Below, piece by piece: positions 46,990 through 56,820 of a stretch of 64,000 nt of DNA; position 1 is the stretch's first letter; the number at the start of each line of letters is the position of its first letter. The notes under the pieces are model-generated. The model ran no database searches and was not told the DNA's origin. It saw only the letters and a list, made by a program, of their open reading frames with translations. Origin of the DNA: Brevundimonas sp. M20. Lineage in GTDB: Bacteria; Pseudomonadota; Alphaproteobacteria; Caulobacterales; Caulobacteraceae. The stretch is taken from the NCBI RefSeq assembly GCF_006547065.1, contig NZ_CP041243.1, positions 945,001 to 1,009,000 on the forward strand, given 5' to 3'. The position numbers and the translations under genes were made by a program.

Positions 46990-48432
46990 ATGACCGACAC
47001 CCTCGAGCTTTCGCACTGGATCAACGGCGAGCGCGTCGGGGGTGATCGCCCGGCCGAGAGCACCAACCCCTCTGACACGCGCGAGGTCGTGGCCCGCACG
47101 CCGGACGGCTCGGCGTCGGACGTCGATGATGCGGTGGCGGCGGCCAAGGCCGCCTTCCCATCGTGGTCGGAAGCCTCGCCGGAAGCGCGCTCGGATGTGC
47201 TGGACAAGGCCTCCAACCTGCTGATGGAGCGCAAGGAAGAGGTCGGCCGTCTGCTGTCGCGCGAGGAAGGCAAGACCCTGCCGGAAGGCATTGGCGAGAC
47301 CGCTCGCGCCGCCCGCATCCTGAAATATTTCGCCGGTGAGGCCCTGCGCCTGCATGGCCAGAACCTGGCCTCGACCCGTCCGGGCGTGGAAGTCCAGACC
47401 TATCGCCAGCCGGTCGGCGTCTATGGCCTGATCACCCCTTGGAACTTCCCCATCGCCATCCCGGCCTGGAAAGCCGCGCCCGCGCTGGCGTTCGGCAATA
47501 CGGTGGTGCTGAAGCCCGCCGGTCCGACCCCCGCGACGGCCGAGGCGCTGGTCGCCATCCTGCATGAGGCGGGCCTGCCCAAGGGCGTGCTGAACATGGT
47601 CATCGGTCGCGGCGGCGTCGGTCAGGCGATTGTCGATCACAAGGACGTCGCGGGTATCTCCTTCACGGGCTCACAGGGCGTCGGCGCCGGTGTGGCGGCG
47701 GGCGCGGTCAAGCGTCAGGCCCGCGTGCAGCTGGAGATGGGCGGCAAGAACCCGCTGATCGTGCTGGACGACGCCGATCTGGAGCGGGCGGTGAATATCG
47801 CGCTGGATGGCTCCTTCTTCGCCACGGGGCAGCGCTGCACCGCCTCCAGCCGCCTGATCATTCAGGACGGCATCCACGACAAATTCGTCGCCCTGCTGGC
47901 CGAGAAGGTCGCCGCGCTGCGCGTCGGCGATGCTCTGGACCCGAACACCCAGATGGGCCCGGCGGTCAGCGAGGCCCAGATGGAGACCTCCTACACCTAC
48001 ATCGACATCGCGCGCGGCGAGGGCGCCCGCATCGCCACCGGCGGCGATCGTCTGAAGCTGGACAAGCCCGGCTGGTACGTCCAGCCGACCCTGATCGCCG
48101 ACACCGCCGCCGACATGCGGATCAACAACGAGGAAGTCTTCGGTCCCGTCGCCTCGACCATCCGCGTGAAGAGCTACGAAGAGGCTCTGGAGATCGCCAA
48201 CGGCGTCGAGTTCGGCCTGTCGGCCGGTATCGTCACCAGCTCGCTGAAGCACGCGCGCGACTTCCAGCGCCGCGCCAAGGCGGGGATGACCATGGTCAAC
48301 CTGCCGACCGCGGGCGTCGACTATCACGTGCCGTTCGGCGGGACGAAGTCGTCCAGCTATGGCGCGCGCGAGCAGGGCTTCGCCGCCGCGGAGTTCTTCA
48401 CCACCATCAAGACCAGCTACAGCGCGGGCTGA
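46990..48432 (+). CDS. xylA: 2-oxoglutarate semialdehyde dehydrogenase, ALDH family
   Basis: A 480-residue aldehyde dehydrogenase. It oxidises 2-oxoglutarate semialdehyde to 2-oxoglutarate, the last Weimberg step. E249 (LEMGGKN) and the nucleophile C283 (GQRCTAS) are spaced as in the family. The NAD site includes [13 protein letters not shown]. The position in the operon and similarity to the Caulobacter xylA product support the name. xylA here means this ALDH, not xylose isomerase. The upstream gap (46883-46989) holds no gene I can support. Confidence 0.93.
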   Translation: MTDTLELSHWINGERVGGDRPAESTNPSDTREVVARTPDGSASDVDDAVAAAKAAFPSWSEASPEARSDVLDKASNLLMERKEEVGRLLSREEGKTLPEGIGETARAARILKYFAGEALRLHGQNLASTRPGVEVQTYRQPVGVYGLITPWNFPIAIPAWKAAPALAFGNTVVLKPAGPTPATAEALVAILHEAGLPKGVLNMVIGRGGVGQAIVDHKDVAGISFTGSQGVGAGVAAGAVKRQARVQLEMGGKNPLIVLDDADLERAVNIALDGSFFATGQRCTASSRLIIQDGIHDKFVALLAEKVAALRVGDALDPNTQMGPAVSEAQMETSYTYIDIARGEGARIATGGDRLKLDKPGWYVQPTLIADTAADMRINNEEVFGPVASTIRVKSYEEALEIANGVEFGLSAGIVTSSLKHARDFQRRAKAGMTMVNLPTAGVDYHVPFGGTKSSSYGAREQGFAAAEFFTTIKTSYSAG

Positions 48433-48436
48433 CCCC

Positions 48437-49300
48437 ATGCAGATCGGAACCGAGCCCGTTCTGCTGTGGGACCTTCAGGCCGAGCTGGGCGAGGGGCCGG
48501 TCTGGGATGACCGCCGCCGCTGCGTCTGGTTCGTCGACATCAAGGGCCGTCGTCTGCACCGCTACGGCGTGGACGACGGCGCCCGGGACAGCTGGGATGC
48601 GCCGGAACAGATCGGCTTCGCGCTCCCTGCCGAGGACGGGTCGCTGATCTGCGGCGTGCGGGGCGGTCTGTACCGGTTCGATCCGGAAACGGGCGACTTC
48701 GCCCTGATCATCCGGGTGGAAGAGGATCGTCCGCAGAACCGCATCAACGACGGCTTTGTGGCTCCGGACGGGACACTGTGGTTCGGCACGATGGATGACA
48801 GCGAGGAGACCGTCTCGGGCGCTCTCTATCGCTGGCGGGACGGTGAGCTGACCCGCCACGACGACGACCATCGCGTCACCAACGGCCCGGCGCTGAGCCC
48901 CGATGGCCGGACCCTCTATCACCACGACACGACCGAGAAATGCATCTACGCCTTCGACCATGACGACGGCGAACTGAGCAACAAGCGCCTCTTCGCCGTG
49001 ACCGAGGACGGCTATGCCGACGGGCCGAGCATGGACGAGGCGGGCGTGCTGCACGTCGGCCTGTTCAACGGCTGGGGCGTGGCGCGGTTCGCGCCCGACG
49101 GCACGCGGATCGGTAAGATCGAACTGCCGGTCCAGACGGTGACCAAGGCGGCCTTCGGCGGCGATGATCTGAAGAGCCTGTTCTGCACTACGGCCTGGCT
49201 GGGCAATGCCGACAAGCGCGCCGAGCAGCCGACGTTGGGCGGGCTGTATGCGCTGCGGGTCGAGACTCCGGGGCTTCCGCAGGCGCGGGTAAAACTGTGA
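48437..49300 (+). CDS. xylC: D-xylonolactonase, SMP-30/gluconolactonase family
   Basis: A 287-residue six-bladed propeller lactonase that hydrolyses D-xylonolactone to D-xylonate. Metal-ligand sites are visible: E in AELGEGPVWD (E19), N in NRINDGF (about 103) and Asp in the DGPSMDEAG block (about 195). The domain GTLWFGTMDDSE is typical. It starts 4 bp after the xylA stop. I chose the ATG at 48437 since the protein family begins there. It overlaps the epimerase gene by 4 nt. Confidence 0.92.
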   Translation: MQIGTEPVLLWDLQAELGEGPVWDDRRRCVWFVDIKGRRLHRYGVDDGARDSWDAPEQIGFALPAEDGSLICGVRGGLYRFDPETGDFALIIRVEEDRPQNRINDGFVAPDGTLWFGTMDDSEETVSGALYRWRDGELTRHDDDHRVTNGPALSPDGRTLYHHDTTEKCIYAFDHDDGELSNKRLFAVTEDGYADGPSMDEAGVLHVGLFNGWGVARFAPDGTRIGKIELPVQTVTKAAFGGDDLKSLFCTTAWLGNADKRAEQPTLGGLYALRVETPGLPQARVKL

Positions 49301-50145
49301 TTGAACTGCGTCACGGCAACTGGCGACTGGTCCTGCGGCCCGAGCTCGGGGGCTCCATCGGGGCGCTGAGCCGGGATGGCGTCGATATCCTGCGCAGGAT
49401 GCCGGACGGCTCGACCGATGTGCTGGAGGCGGGCTGCTTTCCGCTGACGCCCTACGCCAACCGGATCGCCGGCGGGGTGTTTGCCTTCGAGGGACGGGAG
49501 ATCGCCCTGCCGGTCCAGCCCGCGTTCGCGCCGCATGCCCTGCATGGGGACGGCTGGCTGAGCGCATGGGCGGTCGAGACGCGGGACGAGACTTCCGCGA
49601 CACTGATCCATCGCCATGCGCCGGACGCCTGGCCTTGGGCCTATGAGGCGCGGCAGACGTTCGGGCTGACGGACGCGGGGCTATCGGTTGGCCTGTCGAT
49701 GACCAATCTGTCGGATAGCCGGATGCCCGCCGGACTCGGCCTGCACCCCTATTTTCCGGTGACGGACAAGACCCGCCTGCGCTTCGATGCGGCGCGGGTC
49801 TGGGGCGGGGGCGTGGACGAGGTGCCGACGACCTTGCTGCCGGTGTCGGATGTCCATGACTGGTCGGGAGGAGCGCGCGTGATCGAGGCTCCGTTCGTGG
49901 ACCACGCCTATGTCGGCGACGGCGCGGCGGTGTTGGCGGAGCCCGGTCGGACGACGACCGTCACGGCCTCCGCCAATGCGGGCTGGCGTCACATCTTCGT
50001 TCCCGGCGGCGACTTCTGCTGCATCGAGCCGGTGACGCACCGCCCGGACGCCGCCCACGCGCCCGACGGCGAGGCCAGCGGCTGGACCGTTCTGGCGCCG
50101 GGCGAAACCCTGACGATGCGGATGGACGTGACGGTTCAGGGCTGA
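49297..50145 (+). CDS. Aldose 1-epimerase (mutarotase)-like protein
   Basis: A 282-residue beta-sandwich protein. The aldose epimerase residues appear in PLTPYANRIAGG (Arg), ALHGDGW (H83), GLHPYFP (second His) and CIEPVTH (catalytic Glu). It interconverts alpha and beta anomers, and could feed xylB the anomer it uses. It starts with GTG overlapping xylC (GTGA). It is the last gene of the plus-strand xyl operon and is not part of the five-gene Caulobacter core as I recall it. Confidence 0.9.
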   Translation: MIELRHGNWRLVLRPELGGSIGALSRDGVDILRRMPDGSTDVLEAGCFPLTPYANRIAGGVFAFEGREIALPVQPAFAPHALHGDGWLSAWAVETRDETSATLIHRHAPDAWPWAYEARQTFGLTDAGLSVGLSMTNLSDSRMPAGLGLHPYFPVTDKTRLRFDAARVWGGGVDEVPTTLLPVSDVHDWSGGARVIEAPFVDHAYVGDGAAVLAEPGRTTTVTASANAGWRHIFVPGGDFCCIEPVTHRPDAAHAPDGEASGWTVLAPGETLTMRMDVTVQG

Positions 50146-50151
50146 GCCCCG

Positions 50152-50179
50152 TCCCGGATCGCGCTGCGCGCGTCCGGGA
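50152..50179. terminator. Hairpin between convergent epimerase gene and xylD
   Basis: TCCCGGA (50152-50158) and TCCGGGA (50173-50179) pair, with inner GCGC contacts around the loop. It fills the 49-bp space between two convergent operons. There is no long T-run, so it may act as a weak bidirectional terminator or mRNA 3' stabiliser. Confidence 0.55.
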
Positions 50180-50194
50180 TCACAAGAACTCAGG

Positions 50195-51979
50195 TCAGTG
50201 GTTGTCCCGGGCTTCGCCGAACTTGTCGATGATGCGGTGGTACTTCACCGCAGGCTCCAGCACCGCGCCGGTTTCCAGTTCGCCGACCATCCCGCGCTGG
50301 ATCTCCTGCCAAGGGGTCTGGGACGCCGGATATTTGTAGCCCCCGGCGGCCTCGAAGGCGGCGCGGCGTTCGGCCAGTTCGGCGTCCGAAATCAGGATGT
50401 CGGCGCGCCCGGTGTTCAGGTCGATGCGCAGGCGGTCGCCGGTGCGCACCAGCGCGATATTGCCCCCCGTCGCCGCTTCCGGCGAGGCGTTCAGGATCGA
50501 GGGCGAGCCCGAGGTGCCGGACTGGCGCCCGTCACCGATGCAGGCCAGCGCCGAGACGCCCTTTTTGATCAGATAGGCGGGCGGTCGCATGTTCACGACC
50601 TCGGCCGCGCCCGGGTAGCCAACCGGACCCGCGCCGCGCATGACCAGCAGGGTCTGTTCGGTGATGCCCAGCGCCGGATCGTCGATGCGGTGGTGGTAGT
50701 CCTCGGGCCCGTCGAACACGACGACCGGGCCTTCGAAGGCGTTGAGGTCGTCCGGGTTGGACAGGTAGCGGTCGCGGAACTCGGGGCTGATGACGCTGAG
50801 CTTCATCACGGCGGTCGAGAACAGGCTGCCCGAGAGGACCATGAAGCCCGCGCGGGTCTTCATCGGGTTGTCGAACGGGCGGATGACGTCGGGCAGGTCC
50901 GAGACCTTGCCACGGCAGTTCTCGCCCATGGTCTTGCCGTTGGCGGTCATGGCGCCTTCGGCGATCAGGCCCTGTTCGATCAGCGCGCCGACCACGGCGG
51001 GCACGCCGCCTGCGTGGAAATAGTCCTCGCCCAGATACTCGCCGGCGGGCTGCAGGTTGACCAGCAGGGGGACGTCCAGCCCCTCGTCCTGCCAGGCCTT
51101 CAGAGGCACATCCACGCCCGCGTGGCGGGCCAGGGCGGTCAGGTGGATCGGGGCGTTGGTCGAGCCGCCGATGGCCGAGTTGACCACGATGGCGTTGTGG
51201 AAGGCCTCGCGCGTCAGGATGTCCGACGGCTTCAGGTCCTCGCGGACCATGTCCACGATCCGCTTGCCGGTCTCATAGGCGACCTGCGCCCGTTCGCGAT
51301 AGGGCGCAGGGATGGCGGCCGAGCCGGGCAGGGACATGCCCAGGGCCTCGGCCAGCGAGTTCATCGTCGTGGCCGTGCCCATGGTGTTGCAGTAGCCGAC
51401 CGACGGGGCCGACGAGGCCACCAGTTCGATGAAGCCGTCATAATCGATCTCGCCGGCGGCCATCATCTGGCGGGCCTTCCAGATGATCGTGCCGGAGCCG
51501 GTGCGCTCGCCCTTGTGCCAGCCGTTCAGCATCGGACCGACCGACAGGGCGATGGCCGGAATGTCGACGGTGGCCGCGGCCATCAGGCAGGCCGGGGTGG
51601 TCTTGTCGCAGCCGATGGTCAGGACCACGCCGTCCAGTGGATAGCCGTAAAGGCTCTCGACGAGACCGAGATAAGCCAGGTTGCGGTCCAGCCCCGCGGT
51701 CGGGCGCTTGCCGGTTTCCTGGATCGGGTGGACCGGGAACTCCATGGCGATGCCCCCGGCCTCGCGGATGCCTTCGCGCAGGCGCTCGGCCAGCACCAGG
51801 TGGTGGCGGTTGCAGGGGCTCAGGTCCGAGCCGGTCTGGGCGATGCCGATGATCGGCTTGTCCGACTGCAGCTCCTGACGGGTCAAGCCGTAGTTCAGGT
51901 AGCGCTCCAGATAGAGCGCGGTCATGTCGGGGTTGTCCGGGTTGTTGAACCAGGCGCGCGAGCGAAGCGGCTTTGTCAT
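50195..51979 (-). CDS. xylD: D-xylonate dehydratase, IlvD/Edd family
   Basis: A 594-residue Fe-S dehydratase close to Caulobacter XylD. It removes water from D-xylonate to give 2-keto-3-deoxyxylonate. Cluster cysteines are C56 (SPCNRHH), C124 (GCDKTTPA) and C197 (GYCNTMG). [16 protein letters not shown] and [16 protein letters not shown] near the C-terminus are family signatures. It is on the opposite strand from the rest of the xyl genes, 5 bp after the second SDR gene. This suggests control by the IclR regulator rather than, or in addition to, the LacI-type one. L-arabonate or galactonate as extra substrates are possible. Confidence 0.92.
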   Translation of the reverse strand: MTKPLRSRAWFNNPDNPDMTALYLERYLNYGLTRQELQSDKPIIGIAQTGSDLSPCNRHHLVLAERLREGIREAGGIAMEFPVHPIQETGKRPTAGLDRNLAYLGLVESLYGYPLDGVVLTIGCDKTTPACLMAAATVDIPAIALSVGPMLNGWHKGERTGSGTIIWKARQMMAAGEIDYDGFIELVASSAPSVGYCNTMGTATTMNSLAEALGMSLPGSAAIPAPYRERAQVAYETGKRIVDMVREDLKPSDILTREAFHNAIVVNSAIGGSTNAPIHLTALARHAGVDVPLKAWQDEGLDVPLLVNLQPAGEYLGEDYFHAGGVPAVVGALIEQGLIAEGAMTANGKTMGENCRGKVSDLPDVIRPFDNPMKTRAGFMVLSGSLFSTAVMKLSVISPEFRDRYLSNPDDLNAFEGPVVVFDGPEDYHHRIDDPALGITEQTLLVMRGAGPVGYPGAAEVVNMRPPAYLIKKGVSALACIGDGRQSGTSGSPSILNASPEAATGGNIALVRTGDRLRIDLNTGRADILISDAELAERRAAFEAAGGYKYPASQTPWQEIQRGMVGELETGAVLEPAVKYHRIIDKFGEARDNH

Positions 51980-51984
51980 CTCAG

Positions 51985-52731
51985 TCAGTTCCAGCCGCCG
52001 TCGACGACGTAGTGTTGGTTGGTGATCGCCGAGGCATCATCCGAGGACAGGAAGACCACCACGCGGGCGATGTCGTCCGGGACCAGCGGGCGTTTGATGC
52101 ACTGGTTGGCGTAGATTTCCTTCTCGGTCTCCGGGGTGACCCAGAGCTCGAGCTGGCGCTCCGTCATGATCCAGCCGGGAGCCACGGCGTTCACGCGCAC
52201 GCCATGCTCGCCGAAGTCGCGGGCCAGCGAGCGGGTCAGGCCCAGCACGGCGGACTTTGAGGCGGTGTAGGCGGGCATGCCGCCCTGGCCGATGATCCAC
52301 GAGCAGGAACCCAGGTTGACGATTGAGCCCTTCTTCGAGCCGATCATGTCGGGCAGCACGGCCTGGGAGGCGAAGAACTGGTGCTTCAGGTTCACGGCCA
52401 CGCGGCCATCCCAGTACTCTTCCGTCACCTCGAGGGTGGCGTGGCGCTCGTCGTGGGCTGCGTTGTTGATCAGGATGCCGATGGGGCCGAAACGGGCGCG
52501 GACCTGTTCGATGGCGGCCCTGAGCGCCGGGATATCTGTCACGTCGCAGCGGACGAACTCGACCGAGGGAGACAGGGCCTTGGCCAACGACTCGCCGCGA
52601 GGGTTATCAAGGTCCAGAACGCCGACGCGCGCGCCCTGCGCCACGAAGGCGCGGGTGATCGCCTCGCCGATGCCGCCGGCGCCGCCGGTCACGATGACCG
52701 TCGCGCCTTCGAGGTCCGGATAGATCGCCAT
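51985..52731 (-). CDS. Second sugar-type SDR, XylB paralog
   Basis: A 248-residue SDR with TGGAGGIG at residues 15-22, VLDLDN (Asp for NAD), NNAAHDERH, a catalytic AYTASK and the C-terminal [10 protein letters not shown]. The [19 protein letters not shown] block aligns with NNAANDDRHALAEVTPAYW of XylB, so the two are clear paralogs. I infer a sugar 1-dehydrogenase for another aldose such as L-arabinose, D-galactose or D-glucose. The gene is 5 bp from xylD and follows the IclR gene. GGAGCGAG precedes the chosen ATG. Confidence 0.85.
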   Translation of the reverse strand: MAIYPDLEGATVIVTGGAGGIGEAITRAFVAQGARVGVLDLDNPRGESLAKALSPSVEFVRCDVTDIPALRAAIEQVRARFGPIGILINNAAHDERHATLEVTEEYWDGRVAVNLKHQFFASQAVLPDMIGSKKGSIVNLGSCSWIIGQGGMPAYTASKSAVLGLTRSLARDFGEHGVRVNAVAPGWIMTERQLELWVTPETEKEIYANQCIKRPLVPDDIARVVVFLSSDDASAITNQHYVVDGGWN

Positions 52732-52838
52732 CTCGCTCCCGCCGCCCAAAGGGCCACATCCAAGGTTTTATTCTTGGCTTGATTTTTGTGCGTAAAAAAT
52801 GACGCCGAGGGAGGCTTTCGTCAACGCCGGATCGGGCG

Positions 52839-53609
52839 TCAGCTCGCGGAATGTCCCATTTCACTCGAGATCGCCGCCGCCGCGCGTTGCAGTTGCTCGA
52901 CCGAGTCGGTGATCGAGCCGACGGCGGGGGTCCGCTCGATGTAGGGCGTGATCAGGGTGGCCAGAATGCCTTCGGCGCCGATGATCGGGGCGACCAGATC
53001 GGTGACCCCCTTCACGAAGTCGCTCGGGCGCTCGGCGTGTCCCTCGGCTGCGGCGGCTTCGGCGGCGGCGATATAGTCGGCCACGCGTTTCTTGCCATAC
53101 CGGGCGGACAGGGTCTCACGCATATGCGCCTGCATCCGCTCGCCGGCGAAGCCATAGAACAGCAGGCCTGAGGTGGCTTCCAGAATGCTGCGGCGATAGC
53201 CGATACGGACCGAGTAGCCGAGGTCGCCGGGCGCCTCGATGCGGGCGACGACGACGATCTGGTCATCCGAGCGGACCACGAGGTGGCAGGACTGCACGGT
53301 CGAATCGGCCAGCTCGCGCATGTGGGGCAGGGCGGCCTCGACCAGATCCTTGGCCGGGCCGTGGGCGATGCCGAGGGCAAACAGCCGGTTGGTCAGTCGA
53401 TAACCGGACGTCGTCGGTTCGATATAGCCGCGGAACTCCAGCACCTGGATCATCCGGAACAGCTCGCTGACCGAACGGCCCAGCATGGCCGACATCTGCG
53501 ACGGCGTCAGGGGCGCGCCGTGCTGGGACAGCAGCTCGAGAACGTCCAGCCCCTTTTCCAACGCCGGGGCGCGGTATTTGCGGCTTTCGTCGTCAACGCT
53601 GTCCAGCAT
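52839..53609 (-). CDS. IclR-family transcriptional regulator
   Basis: A 256-residue regulator. The N-terminal winged helix (about 15-75, LEKGLDVLELLSQHG ... LTPSQMSAML) and C-terminal effector domain (about 80-250) match IclR proteins. GAGGGAG just before the ATG at 53609 decides the start. It lies divergent from the SSS symporter gene and upstream of the SDR-xylD pair, so it likely controls both. IclR proteins act as activators or repressors; the effector here is unknown but a sugar acid is plausible. Confidence 0.88.
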   Translation of the reverse strand: MLDSVDDESRKYRAPALEKGLDVLELLSQHGAPLTPSQMSAMLGRSVSELFRMIQVLEFRGYIEPTTSGYRLTNRLFALGIAHGPAKDLVEAALPHMRELADSTVQSCHLVVRSDDQIVVVARIEAPGDLGYSVRIGYRRSILEATSGLLFYGFAGERMQAHMRETLSARYGKKRVADYIAAAEAAAAEGHAERPSDFVKGVTDLVAPIIGAEGILATLITPYIERTPAVGSITDSVEQLQRAAAAISSEMGHSAS

Positions 53610-53727
53610 GGAATCTCCCTCAGTCGCCAATGCCATATTGTTATCACCTGTAAAAGCGATTGCCGATTGTGAAAATTGAACCTAGCGTCGGACCTTCGAG
53701 CCGAAGACGGCCGGGGGAGACGATACC
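53610..53727. promoter_or_regulatory. Divergent promoter region IclR / SSS symporter
   Basis: This 118-bp gap is A+T-rich compared with its surroundings and contains TTGTTATCACCTG and the tandem GATTGCCGATTG, followed by GTGAAAATTGAAC. Both genes must start from it. No copy of the TGTTAGCGCTAACA operator is present, which separates this unit from the LacI-type regulon. A second A+T-rich gap (52732-52838), with CCAAG/CTTGG dyad and TTTTTTACGC, lies before the SDR-xylD pair. Confidence 0.55.
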
Positions 53728-55302
53728 ATGACGCTGGCGCCGATCGACCTGATCCTGCTCGCAATCTATGCGGTGTTCATTTTCGCTCTCGCCCAGTGGG
53801 TGTCCCGCGACAAGGGGGGCGCGCAGAAGAACTCGACCGACTACTTCCTGGCGTCCAAGGCTCTGCCCTGGTGGGCCATCGGCGCCTCGCTGATCGCCGC
53901 CAACATCTCGGCCGAGCAGATCATCGGCATGTCGGGTTCGGGCTACCTGATCGGTCTGGCTATCGCCTCCTATGAGTGGATGGCGGCCCTGACCCTGCTG
54001 ATTGTCGGCAAGTGGTTCCTGCCGATCTTCCTCGCCAACAACATCTACACCATGCCGCAGTTCCTCGAGCAGCGGTACGGCACGACGATCCGCAACGTGA
54101 TGGCCGGCTTCTGGCTGGTTCTCTACGTCTTCGTGAACGTGACCTCGATCCTGTGGCTGGGCTCGATCGCCGTGACCACGGTGACCGGCATGGACCAGAT
54201 GTGGGCCATCGTCGCCATCGGCGTCTTCGCCCTGGCCTATCAACTGTGGGGCGGTCTGAAGGCCGTGGCCCTGACGGACATCGTGCAGGTGACCCTGTTG
54301 GTCGCCGGCGGCCTGATCATCGGCTTCATCGCACTGGGCCAGATCGGCGGCGACGCGGGCGTACTGGGCGGGTTCAGCCGTCTGACGACCGAGTTCCCCG
54401 AGAAGTTCGACATGATCCTCTCGCCTGACAGCCCCTACTTCAAGGACCTGCCGGGCCTCTCCGTCATCTTGGGCGGGATGTGGATCATGAATCTGAGCTA
54501 CTGGGGCTTCAACCAATACATCATCCAGCGGGCGCTGGCGGCCAAGTCGGTGCAGGAGGCCCAGAAGGGCATCGCCTTCGCCGCCTATCTGAAGCTGCTG
54601 ATGCCGGTGATCGTGGTGCTCCCGGGCATGGCGGCGCTGATCCTGGCGCCCGGCCTGCCCAAGCCGGATCAGGCCTATCCGACGATGATGAACCTGCTGC
54701 CCATCGGGCTGAAGGGCATCGTCTTCGCCGCCCTGATGGCCGCGGTGGTCGCCTCGCTGGCGTCCAAGATCAACTCCATCGCCACCATCTTCACGCTGGA
54801 CCTCTACGCCAAGGCCAACAAGGGCGCGTCCGAGAAGCAACTGGTCACGGTCGGCCGGATCGCGGCGGTGGTGGCCATGGTCGTCGGCGTGATCGCCGCC
54901 CGTCCGCTGCTTGGCGGCTTCGAGCAGGGTTTCCAGTACATTCAGGAGTTCACCGGCTTCTTCACCCCGGGCATCGTGGTGATCTTCATGCTGGGCATGT
55001 TCTGGCCGAGGGCGTCGCAGGCCGGCGCCCTGACCGGGGCCATCCTGTCGGTGGTGCTGTCGGGCGTCTTCTGGTGGCTGCAATCGGCAGATATCTTCAC
55101 CATGCCGTTCATGAACCGCGTGGGCGTGGTCTTCATCGCCTCGCTGCTGGCGGCGATCCTGGTGTCGTTCATCGCGCCGCAGAGGGAGACCACCCTGCCG
55201 ATCAGCTTCGCGGGTGTCAGCTACAAGACGACCATGGGCTTCAACATCGCGGCGCTCGGCGTCATCGCGTTCCTGATCGCGGTCTATTCGATCTGGTGGT
55301 GA
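53728..55302 (+). CDS. Sodium/solute symporter (SSS/SGLT family), sugar type
   Basis: A 524-residue symporter with about 14 membrane helices. It resembles the Vibrio vSGLT galactose/glucose carrier: AANISAEQIIGMSGSGY near helix 1, YQLWGGLKAVALTDIVQ, NLSYWGFNQYIIQRALAAKS, and SLASKINSIATIFTLDLY. Uptake of a hexose or pentose driven by sodium is expected. The ATG follows GGGGGAGA with good spacing. It is divergent from the IclR gene and converges on the halogenase pair with 6 bp between. Confidence 0.9.
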   Translation: MTLAPIDLILLAIYAVFIFALAQWVSRDKGGAQKNSTDYFLASKALPWWAIGASLIAANISAEQIIGMSGSGYLIGLAIASYEWMAALTLLIVGKWFLPIFLANNIYTMPQFLEQRYGTTIRNVMAGFWLVLYVFVNVTSILWLGSIAVTTVTGMDQMWAIVAIGVFALAYQLWGGLKAVALTDIVQVTLLVAGGLIIGFIALGQIGGDAGVLGGFSRLTTEFPEKFDMILSPDSPYFKDLPGLSVILGGMWIMNLSYWGFNQYIIQRALAAKSVQEAQKGIAFAAYLKLLMPVIVVLPGMAALILAPGLPKPDQAYPTMMNLLPIGLKGIVFAALMAAVVASLASKINSIATIFTLDLYAKANKGASEKQLVTVGRIAAVVAMVVGVIAARPLLGGFEQGFQYIQEFTGFFTPGIVVIFMLGMFWPRASQAGALTGAILSVVLSGVFWWLQSADIFTMPFMNRVGVVFIASLLAAILVSFIAPQRETTLPISFAGVSYKTTMGFNIAALGVIAFLIAVYSIWW

Positions 55303-55308
55303 CGAACC

Positions 55309-56820
55309 TCAGCGGGGCGCGGCCTGCACCGCGCCCCGAATGAAGTCATCATGGGTCGGCATGCGCTCGACACCGTCACGGATCAACGCCCGCATTCGGT
55401 GCAGGTGATCGCGGGTGGCCTCCAGCGGCATGACCTCGGTGATCGGGTCGTGACGCTCCGGCCTCACGCCCTGGCCCAGAAGCACCGCGATCCAGCTGGT
55501 GTCCTGGAACAGCTCATCCTCGAAACGGAAGACCCGCCCGCGGCTCCGGAACAGCTCCATCTTCCGGCGCAGACTGTCCGGTATCTCCATGGCGCCGACC
55601 TGACGCCACAGGGGCGTGTCGGTGCGCTCGGTGGCCTTGTAGTGAAGCACGACGAAATCACGGACCCGCTCGTACTCCAGCTGTGACAGGTGATTGTAGT
55701 TGTCGATGTCGGGCTGCGAAAACGCCGTGTCAGGGAAACTGAGCAACAGACGTGTGATGCCGGTCTGGATCAGGTGAATGCTGGTCGACTCCAGCGGCTC
55801 CAGGAAACCGGAGGACAGGCCGATCGCCAGACAGTTCCGGTTCCAGGCCTTCTTGCGTCGCCCGGTGTGGAAGCGCAGTAGGTTGGGATCGGCAAGACAT
55901 TCGCCGTCGATGGACCCGCGAAGCCGGGCCAGCGCCTCGTCATCGCTGATGTGCTCGCTGCAATAGACATAGCCGTTGCCGGTGCGGTGCTGGAGGGGGA
56001 TGCGCCAGCGCCAGCCGGCCTCCAGCGCTGTGGAGCGGGTGTAGGGCGTCGGCGGTTCGACCCGCGCGCAAGGCAGGGCGACGGCCCGGTCGCAGGGGAG
56101 CCAGTGAGTCCAGTCCTCGTAACCCGTCTTCAGCGCGCCTTCGATCAGAAGGCCGCGGAAGCCCGAACAGTCGATGAAGAAATCGGCGTCCAGAACACGC
56201 CCGTCCTCCAGCGCCACCGCGCCGATGTCGCCGTTGGGGGCCATCCGGACATCAGCGATACGGCCCTCATGCCTGACAACGCCGGCCCGCTCGGCGCGCC
56301 CCCGCAGAAAGCGCGCATACAGGGAGGCGTCAAAGTGGAAGGCGTAGGCCATCGCGGCGTTGATGGATCGCGGATCGCCCTGCGGGCGGGCGAAGCGGCC
56401 CAGACGGGCGGCCATCGCCGGCGCCGAGTAGGCGTCCAGATCGTCGTCCAGCCCGGCCGCTTGGAGACGGAGCCAGTACTGATGGAAGGACGCGGCCCCG
56501 ACGCGGGAGCCATACTGGCCGAACGGATGGAAATAGGCGTGACCCTTTCGGAACCAGTCCTGGAACTGGATGCCAAGCTTGTAGGTCGCTTGGGTCTCGC
56601 GCAGGAATTCGTTCTCGTCGATTCCGAGCAAGGCGTTGAAAAGCAGGATCGGCGGAATGGTCGCCTCTCCGACGCCCACCGTGCCGATGGCTTCGGATTC
56701 GACCAGCTCGACCTGTACGGCTCCGCGCAGCACGTGAGACAGTGCGGCGGCGGTCATCCAGCCGGCGGTTCCCCCGCCGACAATCAGGACTTTCCGGATC
56801 GGCTCAGGAGGTGTGCTCAT
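55309..56820 (-). CDS. Flavin-dependent tryptophan-halogenase family protein, copy 1
   Basis: A 503-residue enzyme. The FAD site GGGTAGWM is at about 15-22. The halogenase motif WRWRIP is at about 270-275. The reactive Lys is K81 (YKLGIQF), and the Glu of FLEPLESTSI is near 340, so all known catalytic positions are kept. It needs reduced flavin and a halide. It lies in a carbohydrate locus with no NRPS/PKS or indole pathway nearby. The start overlaps the second copy's stop by 4 nt. It converges on the SSS gene. The substrate may be free indole-like molecules, a peptide or the plant-derived ligand; none is shown by sequence. Confidence 0.9.
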   Translation of the reverse strand: MSTPPEPIRKVLIVGGGTAGWMTAAALSHVLRGAVQVELVESEAIGTVGVGEATIPPILLFNALLGIDENEFLRETQATYKLGIQFQDWFRKGHAYFHPFGQYGSRVGAASFHQYWLRLQAAGLDDDLDAYSAPAMAARLGRFARPQGDPRSINAAMAYAFHFDASLYARFLRGRAERAGVVRHEGRIADVRMAPNGDIGAVALEDGRVLDADFFIDCSGFRGLLIEGALKTGYEDWTHWLPCDRAVALPCARVEPPTPYTRSTALEAGWRWRIPLQHRTGNGYVYCSEHISDDEALARLRGSIDGECLADPNLLRFHTGRRKKAWNRNCLAIGLSSGFLEPLESTSIHLIQTGITRLLLSFPDTAFSQPDIDNYNHLSQLEYERVRDFVVLHYKATERTDTPLWRQVGAMEIPDSLRRKMELFRSRGRVFRFEDELFQDTSWIAVLLGQGVRPERHDPITEVMPLEATRDHLHRMRALIRDGVERMPTHDDFIRGAVQAAPR

